Made by a program: the position numbers and the translations under genes
Notes under the pieces: generated by a model
Told to the model about the DNA's origin: nothing
Database searches by the model: none
Seen by the model: only the letters and a program-made list of their open reading frames with translations
Shown here: piece by piece, positions 31,492 through 42,625 of the stretch
Layout of the letters: each line of letters begins with the position of its first letter
How positions within the stretch are numbered: the stretch's first letter is position 1
From: Pseudo-nitzschia pungens
Lineage: Eukaryota > Bacillariophyta > Bacillariophyceae > Bacillariales > Bacillariaceae
Direction of reading: 5' to 3'
Assembly (NCBI GenBank): GCA_037355855.1
Contig: CM074762.1
Span: forward strand, 5,946,400 to 6,010,399
DNA length: 64,000 bases

Positions 31492-31970
31492 ATTTCACTA
31501 TCGGTCATTCAGGAATATTTAGCCTTACGAGGTGGTCCTCGCAGATTCACACGGAATTTCACGTGCTCCATGCTACTTGGGATAAGATTTGATTATTTCA
31601 ATTTTCAACTACAAGACTATCACTCTCTTTGGTTAAGCATTCCAACTTATTCGTCTAATTGTCCTAATCGATTTACAATCGTCCCACTACCCTTAGTTAA
31701 GAACTAAGTTTAGGCTTCTCCCGTTTCGCTCGCCGCTACTAAGGGAATCGTTTTTTACTTTCTTTTCCTCTAGGTACTAAGATGTTTCAGTTCCCTAGGT
31801 TTGCTCTTTCTTATCTATGTATTCAATAAGTAGTATAAAAAGTTTCCTCATTCGGAGACCTCCGGATCATAGCTTTTTTCCAACTCCCCGAAGCGTTTCG
31901 CCGGTAAACGCGTCCTTCATCGCTTCTGAATGCCAAGGTATTCCCCATAAACTCTTAATTCCTTGAATTT
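29088..31970 (-). rRNA. rnl: Plastid 23S rRNA, the only complete copy
   Basis: About 2,883 nt on the minus strand, normal for bacterial-type 23S. The two ends pair (AAATTCAAG at the 5' end, CTTGAATTT at the 3' end). The sarcin-ricin loop AGTACGAGAGGACC is readable near 29321-29334 on the minus strand. The 3' quarter has no separated 4.5S segment, as expected outside land plants. No intron is evident. 31713-31970 repeats contig A and 29088-29493 repeats contig C; the middle 2.2 kb exists only here and joins the three contigs logically. Confidence 0.97.
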
Positions 31971-32006
31971 AAGACTTTTCTTAAAAAATTGAGTTGTTTT
32001 TTCATG

Positions 32007-32079
32007 TGGAGGTAAGCGGATTCGAACCGCTGACAACCGCCGTGCAAAGGCGGTGCTCTACCAACTGAGCTATACCCCC
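32007..32079 (-). tRNA. trnA-UGC: tRNA-Ala (UGC) (copy B)
   Basis: Reversed identical copy of 9047-9119, 36 bases from the 23S 5' end. Confidence 0.97.
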
Positions 32080-32081
32080 GC

Positions 32082-32155
<74 letters not shown>
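32082..32155 (-). tRNA. trnI-GAU: tRNA-Ile (GAU) (copy B)
   Basis: Reversed identical copy of 8971-9044, with the same two-base gap to trnA. Confidence 0.97.
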
Positions 32156-32241
32156 GTAAACCTATGTTTGGTTTACAATAACTTTTGATTTTGGATTCAT
32201 CAAAATGAATCTATCGACCTTATATTTAAAAATTTCTTTTT

Positions 32242-32365
32242 AAAAGGAGGTGATCCAACCGCACCTTCCAGTACGGTTACCTTGTTACGACTTCACCCTA
32301 GTCACTAATTCTACCTTAGGCATCCTCCTCCAAATGGTTAGAGTAACGACTTCGGGTATAACCAG

Positions 32366-32407
<42 letters not shown>

Positions 32408-32659
32408 AATTCACCGCTGTATAGCTGACCAGCGATTACTAGCGATTCCAACTTCATGCAGGCGAGTTGCAGCCTACAATCCGAACTTAGAGAGAGTTTA
32501 TAGATTAGCTTGTCTTCGCAGATTTGCATCTCATTGTCTCACCCATTGTAGCACGTGTGTAGCCCAGGGTGTAAGGGGCATGCTGACTTGACGTCATCCC
32601 CGCCTTCCTCCGGTTTATAACCAGCAGTCTTTCTAGAGTTCCAAATAGGCAACTAAAAA

Positions 32660-32725
<66 letters not shown>

Positions 32726-32810
32726 CCACCTGTGTATACGTTCCAAAAGGCACTTTCTTCTTTCAAAGAAATTCGTATCATGTCAAACCCTGGTAAGGTT
32801 CTTCGCGTTG

Positions 32811-32886
<76 letters not shown>

Positions 32887-33685
32887 CTTCCCAGGCGGGA
32901 TACTTAACGCGTTAGCTTTGATACTGCACAGGTCGATCTGTTCAACATCTAGTATCCATTGTTTACAGCTAGGACTACTGGGGTATCTAATCCCATTTGC
33001 TACCCTAGCTTTCGTCTCTGAGTGTCAGTAATAGCCCAGTAAAGTGCCTTCGCCATCGGTGTTCTTTCCAATATCTACGCATTTCACCGCTCCACTGGAA
33101 ATTCCCTTTACCCCTACTATACTCTAGTCTAACAGTTTCGACTGCGATTTTGAAGTTGAGCCTCAAGATTTAACAGTTGACTTATTAAACCACCTACAGA
33201 CGCTTTACGCCCAGTGATTCCGGATAACACTTGCATCCTCCGTATTACCGCGGCTGCTGGCACGGAATTAGCCGATGCTTATTCTTCAGGTACACGTCAT
33301 TTATTCCTCCCTGAAAAAAGAGGTTTACAACCCATAGGCAGTCATCCCTCACGCGAGATTGCTCCGTCAGGCTTTCGCCCATTGCGGAAAATTCCCCACT
33401 GCTGCCTCCCGCAGGAGTCTGGACCGTGTCTCAGTTCCAGTGTGTCTGATCATCCTCTCAAACCAGATACTGATCGTCGCCTTGGTAAGCCATTACCTCA
33501 CCAACAAGCTAATCAGGCGCAAGCTTCTCTCTAGGCGGAAAAATCCATTTCACTCGGAAGCATATGGGGTATTAGCAGCCGTTTCCAGCTGTTGTCCCCC
33601 TCCTAGAGGCAAATTCTTACGTGTTACTCACCCGTCCGCCACTTGAGTCAAAGACTCTCGTACGACTTGCATGTGTAAAGCATCT

Positions 33686-33720
<35 letters not shown>

Positions 33721-33725
33721 TTTAA
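32242..33725 (-). rRNA. rns: Plastid 16S rRNA (copy B)
   Basis: Reversed copy of 7401-8884 with the same length (1,484 nt) and no difference that I noticed. Confidence 0.98.
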
Positions 33726-33902
33726 ATTTCCATAAATTTTTTGTATTAACTTCAGTTGAAGTTTGTTTCATAAAGTTGATTCATATCTTAGCTCATGAAG
33801 TAAGAGGTCCTAGGTTTTCAAGAATATAAATAGTTTAAACTTAAAAAATTAATAACTTAAAAACAAAAATAATAATCAACTGAGATTTAATCTTTAAACT
33901 AT

Positions 33903-33944
33903 TAGAATTATTAATCAATCAAAATAATAAGATTAATAATTCTA
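33903..33944 (-). terminator. ycf89 3' hairpin (copy B)
   Basis: A 13-14-bp perfect stem with a 14-base loop shortly after the ycf89 stop; reversed copy of 7182-7223. Confidence 0.5.
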
Positions 33945-33961
33945 TGAATAACTCAATAAAC

Positions 33962-34900
33962 TTAAAAAAGACTATGGAAATTATCAGTCAAAAAACTAAA
34001 ACCAACCATTTCTTGTTGATGAATTATATAACTATCGGGGAACAAATTTAGATCTAAATGACCATAAGCTGTCTTCATATATTCTAAAATATCTGGTCGT
34101 TCAGTAAACCAGAATTCTCTTATATCATTTGGAATAGGATGTTTATACCATAAGGCCGGTAAATAATGGAAAACTAGTACATCTTTTAATTGATTATTAA
34201 TTACTAGTTTTGTTGGTTCTCCTTCACTTGGAAGAAATGGCATAGTAAAGACCAAATGATTTAAACTATCCGCTAGGGCCCCAATTGCTCCAAGAATAAG
34301 ACCTCCCGTAATATTTACACCAAATACACCAGGTATGATTCCTTGTAAAGTATCATCTAGCCAATCTACGGCAGTTACTAGATATGACCATGGAAATAAA
34401 TAAGGATTAATAGTAATAAACCAAGCTAGTAGAAGTCTGTAAACGACGATTTGTGAATAACAAACTAATGCAATAAATAAAACCTCACGAATAATCTCAA
34501 GAGTACTAATATCTAAACAAATATTTAATTTTACTTGAATAAATTCAGAGATTGAATCAGGTAAAAAGAAAAGATTTTTATAGTTTTCAATATAGAAGTT
34601 ATAAAAACCTTCATCTTGAGTTTCATATATATATCGCGGGAGTGGCTCAACTCTTGGTGCTGGTCCAAAGACCATTTCAAACCAGGTTTCGGGACACTGA
34701 TCTGGAGGAAAATATGTTATCCGTTTTGGGAGACTATCCATCGATGCAAATCTTTCTTGCCCTTCAGTTAAAACTCGAGTAATTGTTGGCATACCCGAAT
34801 TTTCTGGATATCCAAACTGAGAAGCGATTGTTTTAAATAATTCTCCAACTTTATCGTAGAATGCAGTTCGAACAGAAGCAAATTTTTCATCTAAACCCAT
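33962..34900 (-). CDS. ycf89: Ycf89 (copy B)
   Basis: 312 residues, identical to 6226-7164, where the predicted membrane domain is described. Confidence 0.85.
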   Translation of the reverse strand: MGLDEKFASVRTAFYDKVGELFKTIASQFGYPENSGMPTITRVLTEGQERFASMDSLPKRITYFPPDQCPETWFEMVFGPAPRVEPLPRYIYETQDEGFYNFYIENYKNLFFLPDSISEFIQVKLNICLDISTLEIIREVLFIALVCYSQIVVYRLLLAWFITINPYLFPWSYLVTAVDWLDDTLQGIIPGVFGVNITGGLILGAIGALADSLNHLVFTMPFLPSEGEPTKLVINNQLKDVLVFHYLPALWYKHPIPNDIREFWFTERPDILEYMKTAYGHLDLNLFPDSYIIHQQEMVGFSFLTDNFHSLF

Positions 34901-35168
34901 TTTGAATTCGTATTAAGTTAATAAGTATTTGATTACTAAAAAATATAGGACATAATATTGTACATTAATATGATAATATAAAATAAAAATATTTGAAAGG
35001 ATAAATTTAAAAAAAATTGTCTATAATGACATTCTTATTTCTAAGAATTATTTTTCAATGTGAGCTTAATGAGCCAACGAAGCTTAAACTATAAATATTT
35101 GATTTTGATTTTTCTCTTCTGAATAAATCTCTATCTTCTATTTTTACTTAATAGAATCTTTTTTTTAA

Positions 35169-35242
35169 TCGGGATAGTAGGATTTGAACCTACGACCCCC
35201 TGCTCCCAAAGCAGGTGCTCTACCAAGCTGAGCTATATCCCG
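35169..35242 (-). tRNA. trnP-UGG: tRNA-Pro (UGG) (copy B)
   Basis: Reversed identical copy of 5884-5957. Confidence 0.96.
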
Positions 35243-35336
35243 GTAAACTAGTCAAAATGAAATAGTCTTATACTTTAAACTTTAGAAGATTTGGCAAAAA
35301 AATTCAAGTTTTTTTCCAAATTTTTATAATGGTTTT

Positions 35337-35370
35337 TCAAAAAGGTCAAAGATTAATTTGACCTTTTTGA
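35337..35370 (-). terminator. psaB 3' terminator hairpin (copy B)
   Basis: Reversed copy of the perfect 14-bp stem at 5756-5789. Confidence 0.75.
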
Positions 35371-35375
35371 GGAAA

Positions 35376-37577
35376 TTATGCAAATTTCCCAGAAGTTGAT
35401 GCAATAACAAACGAAGCGTATGTTACAATATAACCAACAGAGAAATGTACTAAACCAACTAAACGTGCTTGAACAATCGATAAAGCGACTGGTTTATCAC
35501 GCCAACGAACTAAGTTCGCAAGTGGTGTACGTTCATGAGCCCAAACTAATGTTTCAATTAATTCTTGCCAGTAACCACGCCAAGAAATTAAGAACATGAA
35601 TCCAGTAGCCCAAATTAAATGACCAAATAGGAAAGCCCAAGCCCAAACAGATAAATTATTCATACCAAATGGGTTGTAACCATTAATTAATGGTGATGAG
35701 TTTAACCATAAGTAATCTCTTAACCAACCCATAATGTAGTTTGATGATTCATTAAATTGACCTGGGTTACCGCCCCAAATTGTCATGTGTTTCCAGTGCC
35801 AGTAGAATGTTACCCAACCAATTGTGTTTAACATCCAGAACATAGCTAAATAGAAAGCATCCCATGCTGAAATATCACATGTACCACCACGACCTGGACC
35901 ATCACAAGGGAAACTATAACCAAAGTCTTTTTTATCCGGCATTAATTTTGAACCACGTGCATCTAAAGCACCTTTCACTAAAATTAATGCGGTAACATGT
36001 AAACCTAAAGCAATAGCGTGATGAACTAAGAAGTCACCTGGTCCAATAGTTAAGAATAAATCATTCTTATCATTATTAATAGCTTCTAACCAACCTGGTA
36101 ACCAAACTTGGTTTCCAGCAATAGTAGCAGGACTAGTTGATGATGAAAGTAGAACATTAAATTGATAGATTGCTTTCCCTGATGCTGCTTGAATATATTC
36201 TGCAAATACAGGTTCAAATAAAATTTGTTTTTCTGGTTGACCAAATGCCACTACTGTGTCATTGTGAATATATAAGCCTAATGTATGGAAGCCTAAGAAT
36301 AAAGATGCCCAACTTAAATGTGAAATAATAGCTTCTTTATGCTCTAACATTCTTGCTAAAACATTATTTTTATTTAACTCTGGATCGTAATCACGAACAA
36401 AGAAGATAGCACCGTGTGCAAATGCTCCAACCATTAAGAAACCAGCGATATATTGATGATGAGTGTATAGCGCTGCTTCAGTTGTAAAATCTTTCGATAA
36501 GTAAGCATACGGAGTTAATGCATAAATATGTTGAGCAGTTAAAGAAGTTGCAACACCTAAACTTGCTAATGCTAAACCTAATTGCATGTGTAAAGAATTT
36601 GTAATTGTTTCAAATAATCCCACATGACCAGCTCCTAATCTACCTCCAGGAGGTCGGTGAGCATCTAAGATTTCTTTCATATTGTGACCAATACCAAAGT
36701 TTGTTCGGTACATATGACCCGCAACGATGAAGACAACAGCAATTGCTAATTGATGATGTGCAATATCAGTTAACCATAATGCTTGAGTTTGTGGGTGGAA
36801 ACCACCTAAGAATGTTAAAATTGCCGTTCCAGCACCTTCACTTGTTCCATAAACATGAGAAGGACTATCAGGATTTTCTGCGTAAACAGTCCAATTTCCA
36901 GTAAAGAATGGAGTTAAACCAGCAGGATGCGGTGGAGTCGTTAAGAAATTATCCCAACCAACGTGTACACCACGTGAAACAGGAATTGCTACGTGAACAA
37001 TATGTCCCGTCCATGCTAATGAACTAACACCTAATAAACCTGATAAGTGATGGTTTAAGCGTGACTCGTTGTTTTTAAACCAAGATAAACTTGGGCGGAA
37101 TTTTGGTTGTAAATGTAACCAACCCGCAAATAACAATGCACATGAAAGTAATAATAGTCCAATTGAGCCTGCATATAATTCTTGATTAGTACGGAATCCA
37201 ATTGTGTACCACCATTGGTAGACACCTGAATATGCAATATTCACTGGATATGCATTTCCTTTACTAAACGCTTTTAAAGCTGAATCACCAAAGTGTGGAT
37301 CCCAAATTGCGTGTGCAATTGGTTTCACTTTTAAAGGATTAGCGACCCATTTTTCGAAATTTCCTTGCCAAGCAACATGAAAAAGATTTCCAGAAGTCCA
37401 TAAGAAGATGATAGCTAAGTGACCAAAGTGTGATGCAAAGATCTTTTGGTACAAGTTTTCTTCTGTCATACCATCATGAGCTTCTAAATCATGAGCAGTT
37501 GCGATCCCATACCAGATTCGTCTCGTTGCTGGATCTTGTGCTAGGGCTTGGCTAAATTTTGGGAATTTAGTTGCCAT
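35376..37577 (-). CDS. psaB: Photosystem I PsaB (copy B)
   Basis: 733 residues, identical to 3549-5750. It is duplicated only because contig B overlaps contig A. Confidence 0.98.
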   Translation of the reverse strand: MATKFPKFSQALAQDPATRRIWYGIATAHDLEAHDGMTEENLYQKIFASHFGHLAIIFLWTSGNLFHVAWQGNFEKWVANPLKVKPIAHAIWDPHFGDSALKAFSKGNAYPVNIAYSGVYQWWYTIGFRTNQELYAGSIGLLLLSCALLFAGWLHLQPKFRPSLSWFKNNESRLNHHLSGLLGVSSLAWTGHIVHVAIPVSRGVHVGWDNFLTTPPHPAGLTPFFTGNWTVYAENPDSPSHVYGTSEGAGTAILTFLGGFHPQTQALWLTDIAHHQLAIAVVFIVAGHMYRTNFGIGHNMKEILDAHRPPGGRLGAGHVGLFETITNSLHMQLGLALASLGVATSLTAQHIYALTPYAYLSKDFTTEAALYTHHQYIAGFLMVGAFAHGAIFFVRDYDPELNKNNVLARMLEHKEAIISHLSWASLFLGFHTLGLYIHNDTVVAFGQPEKQILFEPVFAEYIQAASGKAIYQFNVLLSSSTSPATIAGNQVWLPGWLEAINNDKNDLFLTIGPGDFLVHHAIALGLHVTALILVKGALDARGSKLMPDKKDFGYSFPCDGPGRGGTCDISAWDAFYLAMFWMLNTIGWVTFYWHWKHMTIWGGNPGQFNESSNYIMGWLRDYLWLNSSPLINGYNPFGMNNLSVWAWAFLFGHLIWATGFMFLISWRGYWQELIETLVWAHERTPLANLVRWRDKPVALSIVQARLVGLVHFSVGYIVTYASFVIASTSGKFA

Positions 37578-37702
37578 AATTATAAAATACCTTATTTATA
37601 TAAATTTTAGTTAGTAATAAAATATTAAGTAATCTTTTAATATTTTACATCTGATGAATGTATAAGAGTTAAATAGTAAAACGTTACAAACGTTTCAGGA
37701 AT

Positions 37703-37731
37703 TTAACTAATTGAGATTGCACGTGCTAAGA
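37703..37731 (-). pseudogene. psaA: psaA, last 29 bases at contig end
   Basis: Stop codon and the last codons (ending ARAISIS) of psaA, cut by the N gap. Identical to 3395-3423. It is an assembly fragment, not a gene remnant. Confidence 0.95.
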
Positions 37732-38231
37732 NNNNNNNNNNNNNNNNNNNNNNNNNNNNNNNNNNNNNNNNNNNNNNNNNNNNNNNNNNNNNNNNNNNNN
37801 NNNNNNNNNNNNNNNNNNNNNNNNNNNNNNNNNNNNNNNNNNNNNNNNNNNNNNNNNNNNNNNNNNNNNNNNNNNNNNNNNNNNNNNNNNNNNNNNNNNN
37901 NNNNNNNNNNNNNNNNNNNNNNNNNNNNNNNNNNNNNNNNNNNNNNNNNNNNNNNNNNNNNNNNNNNNNNNNNNNNNNNNNNNNNNNNNNNNNNNNNNNN
38001 NNNNNNNNNNNNNNNNNNNNNNNNNNNNNNNNNNNNNNNNNNNNNNNNNNNNNNNNNNNNNNNNNNNNNNNNNNNNNNNNNNNNNNNNNNNNNNNNNNNN
38101 NNNNNNNNNNNNNNNNNNNNNNNNNNNNNNNNNNNNNNNNNNNNNNNNNNNNNNNNNNNNNNNNNNNNNNNNNNNNNNNNNNNNNNNNNNNNNNNNNNNN
38201 NNNNNNNNNNNNNNNNNNNNNNNNNNNNNNN
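37732..38231. other. Assembly gap of exactly 500 N
   Basis: It joins the 3' end of psaA (minus strand) to the 3' part of 23S rRNA (plus strand). The flanks are not neighbours in the arrangement implied by contigs A and B. Confidence 0.98.
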
Positions 38232-38265
<34 letters not shown>

Positions 38266-38301
38266 GGTAGTACGTCCCAAGGGTTGGGCTGTTCGCCCAT
38301 G

Positions 38302-38349
<48 letters not shown>

Positions 38350-38473
38350 ATATCCGGTGTAGGCGTTAGAATATTGAGAGGAGCCTTCTTTAGTACGAGA
38401 GGACCGAGAAGGACGTACCTCTGGTGTACCAGTTATCGTGCCAACGGTAAACGCTGGGTAGCTATGTACGGAG

Positions 38474-38507
<34 letters not shown>

Positions 38508-38637
38508 CACCTCAAGATAAGTATTCTCATCACGTAAGTGAGTAAGGTCACGGTAAGACTAACCGTTTGATAGGCATTAAGTATAAATATAGTAATATAT
38601 GAGCTGAGATGTGCTAACAGACCGAGGACTTGAATTT
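38232..38637 (+). rRNA. rnl: Plastid 23S rRNA, 3' fragment at contig start
   Basis: The last 406 nt of 23S rRNA, starting at the gap. It contains the sarcin-ricin loop sequence AGTACGAGAGGACC near 38391-38404 and ends with the arm that pairs with the 5' end of the gene. It matches 29088-29493 in reverse. Confidence 0.96.
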
Positions 38638-38650
38638 TTAAATAAACATA

Positions 38651-38674
38651 TAGTTACTAAAATATTAGTAACTA
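38651..38674 (+). other. rnl-rrn5 spacer hairpin
   Basis: TAGTTACTAA, a 4-base loop AATA and the exact complement TTAGTAACTA lie between 23S and 5S rRNA. A perfect 10-bp stem here is a plausible cut site for separating the two rRNAs from their precursor. Confidence 0.55.
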
Positions 38675-38680
38675 TTTTTG

Positions 38681-38804
38681 CTTTGGTGTTTTTAGTGTAT
38701 TCAACGGAACCACACTGATCCATCTCGAACTCAGTAGTGAAACGTTATAAATCGACGAAAATACTTGGAGGGACACCTCCTGGGAAAATAGTTCAATGCC
38801 AAAG
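38681..38804 (+). rRNA. rrn5: Plastid 5S rRNA
   Basis: About 120 nt of bacterial-type 5S rRNA. The ends CTTTGGTGTT and AATGCCAAAG pair as helix I. Internally GGAACCACACTGATCCATCTCGAACTC carries the loop B and C features, with the conserved CCATCTCGAACTCAG. The exact ends could differ by a few bases. It closes the rRNA operon; the next gene on this strand is beyond dnaK. Confidence 0.94.
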
Positions 38805-38947
38805 TTTTATTCTAATATTAATTTTTCTAAAAGGTAAATTATTTAATAATTCAACTTCAATATTATTTTGTTGAATCCTGTTAATTATTTTTATACTAAG
38901 AGTGATAACTGCCAGTAATTTAAATGGTTTCTTTTTAATCAGGCCGG

Positions 38948-39841
38948 TTACTTTACTAAAATATTTTCATCTTCTTCTAGCTCTATTTTTCTTAATTCCT
39001 TATCTTCGATTTCGAAGACTTTCCATCTATCTTTAGATAATAATGACTTATCAATGTCGGAATGACTCATAATTAAAATATGAGGTGGTTCCATTAAAAG
39101 GGGCCGTCCCTTTCCCATTTTTACCCGATTCTAGCCCTGCAATTAAATCACGTTCACTGTCTGTCTTACATTTTGCTCGTGTTAAGTCAATTATATATAA
39201 TTTTTTCGGACCTAAATTTACAATGGAAGAATTTATCTGTGATGTTGTCCCATATGTTATAACTCCAACGTCGTAAGGGTGATCGAAGACTATTTTTTTA
39301 GCGAATTTCGATTTTCCCGTACACCCTTCTCGATCAATTAAATGTATAATTTCACGGGAATCAGAAGGTCTAAACTCGGAATTACTTTTATAATGTTCCA
39401 GACTTGTTTCTGCCACGGGTAATAGTTTTCGAAATTACTTAGAATTTTAAGGTCATTTCCCATGTACCCATCGAACGCTTGGGGTTTTTTTATATTTTTT
39501 AGTTTGCTTGTATAAAGTTTTACTTGATCGGCAAATTCATTTTTCAATAATCCTTCTGTTTGATACTTATAAACTAAGCTACCTATGGTTTCGCTCGTAG
39601 CTAATAATTTCTCGAGCTGTCCTTTCCGTTTTCTAGTCCCTGTTGAAAATAAATAAACAATCCGACTCTTATCTTCACTTTCAAATTTATACACCTGAGA
39701 AGATGCATTCATCTTAGCTAATATAATGTCTATTTCGTTTTCTAAGGCATTTTCGGAGCGTTCTTCCATTGATATTAGGTTTCGCTCCAAAATAATTTTA
39801 ATTTTAAAATATGAGCCTTTATTTTGTGCTGATATAACCAT
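38948..39841 (-). pseudogene. Rep-like superfamily 3 helicase gene, frame-broken
   Basis: Same broken gene as 27884-28777, on the minus strand. The frame-1 segment with Walker A and Walker B is at 39051-39416 and the N-terminal segment at 39338-39841. The only difference I saw between the two copies is at 39058: the gene strand has G here and A in the other copy, which changes an Asn codon to Asp just before LSKDRW. The aligned motif-C position, normally Asn in this family, appears to be His in both copies. Both facts and the frameshifts argue against an active helicase. The gene points away from rrn5 and towards it at its 3' end, convergent with the rRNA operon. Confidence 0.72.
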
Positions 39842-39863
39842 ATTAATATATTATTTATTGTTA

Positions 39864-40241
39864 TTATTTTATGTCAAAATCCAAGAGATCATCTCCCTCC
39901 TGATCAAATTCGTCAAAATTCCCAAACAACTCCTCTTCAATTTTTGTGTCATCGGTATCATCAGGATATTTATTAGTTATATTAGAATCTATAAAATCCA
40001 AATCATCTTCTGTTAATTGATTAGCTAATTCTGGGTCAACTACACTCACTTTTTTAATCATTCGCTCTAATTCGGTGCTTAAAGGGGTATTTATTGGTTG
40101 ATCTACGACTAATCTAAAAGTATTCTGAGGAGTTTCTTTTTGATTTGGATTTGGAATGTATATTTCTTCGTAATTGATATTAAAATCTTTTATATTTCTA
40201 TTTCTCCCTAATTTGGTGATTTCGGTATAGGCATTAGCCAT
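39864..40241 (-). CDS. orf125, acidic hypothetical protein
   Basis: 125 residues of unknown function. The first 85 residues are polar with several YIPNP and VVDQPINTPL type segments. The last 40 are dominated by aspartate and glutamate. There is no signal peptide, membrane segment or cysteine cluster. There is no good ribosome site before the ATG. It sits 22 bases upstream of the Rep-like gene and 54 from the strong inverted repeat after dnaK, so it is probably part of the same inserted element. It could be a plasmid accessory protein; this is inference. Confidence 0.55.
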   Translation of the reverse strand: MANAYTEITKLGRNRNIKDFNINYEEIYIPNPNQKETPQNTFRLVVDQPINTPLSTELERMIKKVSVVDPELANQLTEDDLDFIDSNITNKYPDDTDDTKIEEELFGNFDEFDQEGDDLLDFDIK

Positions 40242-40295
40242 AGGCCAATCATCAATTTCTTCATCTTAAGGATTTTTAAGAACTAGTGTATAAAA

Positions 40296-40345
40296 GTATA
40301 AAATTAATTTTTATAGTTCTATTCTTATAAAAATTAATTTTATAC
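40296..40345 (-). terminator. 20-bp perfect inverted repeat after dnaK
   Basis: Reversed copy of 27380-27429: two exact 19-base arms plus one closing G-C pair, with a 10-base loop. Confidence 0.65.
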
Positions 40346-40433
40346 GTTGGTGGACAATACTTTGTATAAGAAATTATAAATTGGATCTAGTTAAAAACAA
40401 AACTGATCCTATAACATTTCATTCCAAGGGATA

Positions 40434-42230
40434 TTAAGGATTTACTGTATCTTGAGACTTCATGTTATTTAATTTTTCTTTTAAATCTTCAATTAAGACT
40501 TTTAAAGTCTCAATATTATCGCTTTGAATACTTTCTTTAATTTCTCCAATTAATTTTGTAATTGCCTGTTGCTCATCTTCAGAAGGGACATTTGGAAGTT
40601 CTTTTTCCACTTCAGAACATAATAAATCAGCTTGATTTTTTAGATCAATATTTTCACGTTTAATTTTATCTGCAGCTGCATTTTTTTCTGCTTCGTCTAA
40701 CATCGATTGAACTTCACTTTCACTTAATGTCGAAGCACCTTGAATTGTTACAAATTGTTCCACGCCTGTTTCTTTTTCTTTTGCTGTTACAGATAAAATC
40801 CCATCCACATCAATATCAAATGTTACTTCAATTTGTGGAACTCCTCGATTTCCTGCTGGAATACCATCTAAACGGAAATTTCCAAGACTTTTATTTGCCG
40901 AAACTAATTCTCTTTCACCTTGTAAAATATGAATTTCAACATTAGTTTGGTTATCTACGGCTGTCGAGAACATTTCTGATTTTTTAACAGGAATAGTTGT
41001 GTTTCTTGCAATAATTTTTGTCATTACACCACCAAGTGTTTCAACACCTAATGAAAGCGGTGTTACATCTAATAATAAGATATCTTTAATTTCCCCAGCT
41101 AAAATACCTGCTTGAACTGCTGCTCCAATTGCAACTACTTCATCAGGGTTTACAGATTGATTTGGTTTTTTACCTGTTAATGACTCTACTAAGTTTTGAA
41201 TTGCTGGAATACGAGTAGAACCCCCAACTAATACAATTTCATCAATATCTGATTTGTCTAATCTAGCATCATTAATTGCTTTTTCAACAGGAATGCGACA
41301 ACGCTCAATTAAATCTTCACATAAGACTTCAAAAACCTCTCGCGTTAACTCTTGATCAATATGTTTTGGTCCTGATGCATCTGCAGTAATGAATGGTAAA
41401 GAAATTTTTGTTTCTTGAACCGTTGATAATTCCATTTTTGCTTTTTCAGCCGCTTCTGTTAAACGTTGTAATGCTTGAATATCAGTTGATAAATCAATAC
41501 CTTCTTTGTCTTTAAAGTTTTGAATTAACCAATTTACTAAAACCTTATCAAAATCATCACCACCTAATTTAGTATCACCTGCTGTTGATAAAACTTCAAA
41601 AATTCCATCACCTACTTCTAAAATAGAAACATCAAAGGTTCCACCACCCAAATCAAAAACTAAAATTGTTTCATTTTGTTTTTTATCTAGTCCATAAGCT
41701 AATGATGCTGCTGTTGGTTCATTAAGAATTCTTAAAACTTCAACCCCTGCAATTTTACCTGCATCCATAGTTGCTTGACGTTGAGAGTCATTAAAATATG
41801 CTGGTACAGTAATAACTGCCTGCTTTACATCTTGTTTTAAGTATTCTGATGCGTCATTAATTAACTTACGTAAAACTTGAGCAGAAATTTCTTCTGGACT
41901 AAATTCTTTGTCTAAAGCTGGACATTTAATTTTAATATTATCTTTTGAATCATTCGTAATTGTATACGGTAATTGTTTTGCTTCTGCTGAAACTTCTGTT
42001 TCTTTTGAACCAATGAATCGTTTTACTGAAAAGAAAGTATTTTCGGGATTAATTACAGCTTGTCGTTTTGCAATTTGACCTACTAATAATTCTTGTTTTT
42101 TTGTATATGCGACAATCGATGGAGTTGTACGTAATCCTTCGCTATTAATAATAACACTTGGTTGACCACCTTCAATTGCTGCTACAACTGAATTCGTTGT
42201 TCCTAAATCAATACCAACCACTTTTGACAT
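40434..42230 (-). CDS. dnaK: Chaperone DnaK (Hsp70)
   Basis: 598 residues, slightly shorter than bacterial DnaK because of a short C-terminal tail. It is an ATP-driven folding chaperone of the plastid stroma. The ATPase domain begins with GIDLGTTNS (residues 6-14) and contains [14 protein letters not shown] and [11 protein letters not shown]. The linker DVTPLSLG follows, then the substrate-binding domain ([10 protein letters not shown]) and a helical lid rich in E and K. A ribosome site TAGGAG precedes the ATG, and a good promoter lies upstream. It is divergent from rpl3. Plastid-encoded dnaK is typical of red-lineage algae. Confidence 0.98.
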   Translation of the reverse strand: MSKVVGIDLGTTNSVVAAIEGGQPSVIINSEGLRTTPSIVAYTKKQELLVGQIAKRQAVINPENTFFSVKRFIGSKETEVSAEAKQLPYTITNDSKDNIKIKCPALDKEFSPEEISAQVLRKLINDASEYLKQDVKQAVITVPAYFNDSQRQATMDAGKIAGVEVLRILNEPTAASLAYGLDKKQNETILVFDLGGGTFDVSILEVGDGIFEVLSTAGDTKLGGDDFDKVLVNWLIQNFKDKEGIDLSTDIQALQRLTEAAEKAKMELSTVQETKISLPFITADASGPKHIDQELTREVFEVLCEDLIERCRIPVEKAINDARLDKSDIDEIVLVGGSTRIPAIQNLVESLTGKKPNQSVNPDEVVAIGAAVQAGILAGEIKDILLLDVTPLSLGVETLGGVMTKIIARNTTIPVKKSEMFSTAVDNQTNVEIHILQGERELVSANKSLGNFRLDGIPAGNRGVPQIEVTFDIDVDGILSVTAKEKETGVEQFVTIQGASTLSESEVQSMLDEAEKNAAADKIKRENIDLKNQADLLCSEVEKELPNVPSEDEQQAITKLIGEIKESIQSDNIETLKVLIEDLKEKLNNMKSQDTVNP

Positions 42231-42273
42231 AGTTTTTTCTCCTAAATTATTTGAAATGTATATTTTGTTTATA

Positions 42274-42302
42274 ATTATAAACCGTTTACTTTATTTTTGT
42301 AA
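42274..42302 (-). promoter_or_regulatory. Predicted dnaK promoter
   Basis: Minus strand TTACAA, exactly 17 bases, TATAAT. It is 43 bases before the dnaK ATG and has perfect -10 and spacing. Confidence 0.68.
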
Positions 42303-42510
42303 GAGGAATCACCGTAGTAATTAAAAAAATAAAAGTGTATTTTAATTGAATAATAAAAAAGTAGCACATATGTGAATTCAAGGTAGCTACGTAGAAATTT
42401 TTATCGACTCAACAAAACTCTTGTTTTATGTATATTGAATTATTAGTATAATTTTATTTCTAACATTAATACTAGTAACAGTGTTTAAATACCATATATA
42501 GACAAAAAAA

Positions 42511-42539
42511 TAGAAAGATTTTTAAACTAAGGTTATAAT
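42511..42539 (+). promoter_or_regulatory. Predicted superoperon promoter before rpl3
   Basis: TAGAAA (42511-42516), 17 bases, TATAAT (42534-42539). The -35 matches four of six consensus bases. Transcription would start near 42546, leaving a leader of about 80 bases before the rpl3 GTG. Confidence 0.6.
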
Positions 42540-42625
42540 TTACTAATTTTAGTTAGTTTATTAAATTCTAATCGTGAATTGACGTCGTGTAAATAAAACA
42601 TAATAAAAATATTGGGAGGACTATC

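Larger units (their letters stand above)
42231..42625. promoter_or_regulatory. Divergent dnaK-rpl3 control region
   Basis: 395 bases without a gene, between divergent dnaK and rpl3. A dnaK promoter (minus strand, 42274-42302) and an rpl3 promoter (plus strand, 42511-42539) face away from each other, about 210 bases apart. Between them are the palindromes CACATATGTG and CTACGTAG and a GTAGC/GCTAC stem. These could be regulator sites or attenuation structures; no regulator is known to me. Confidence 0.5.
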
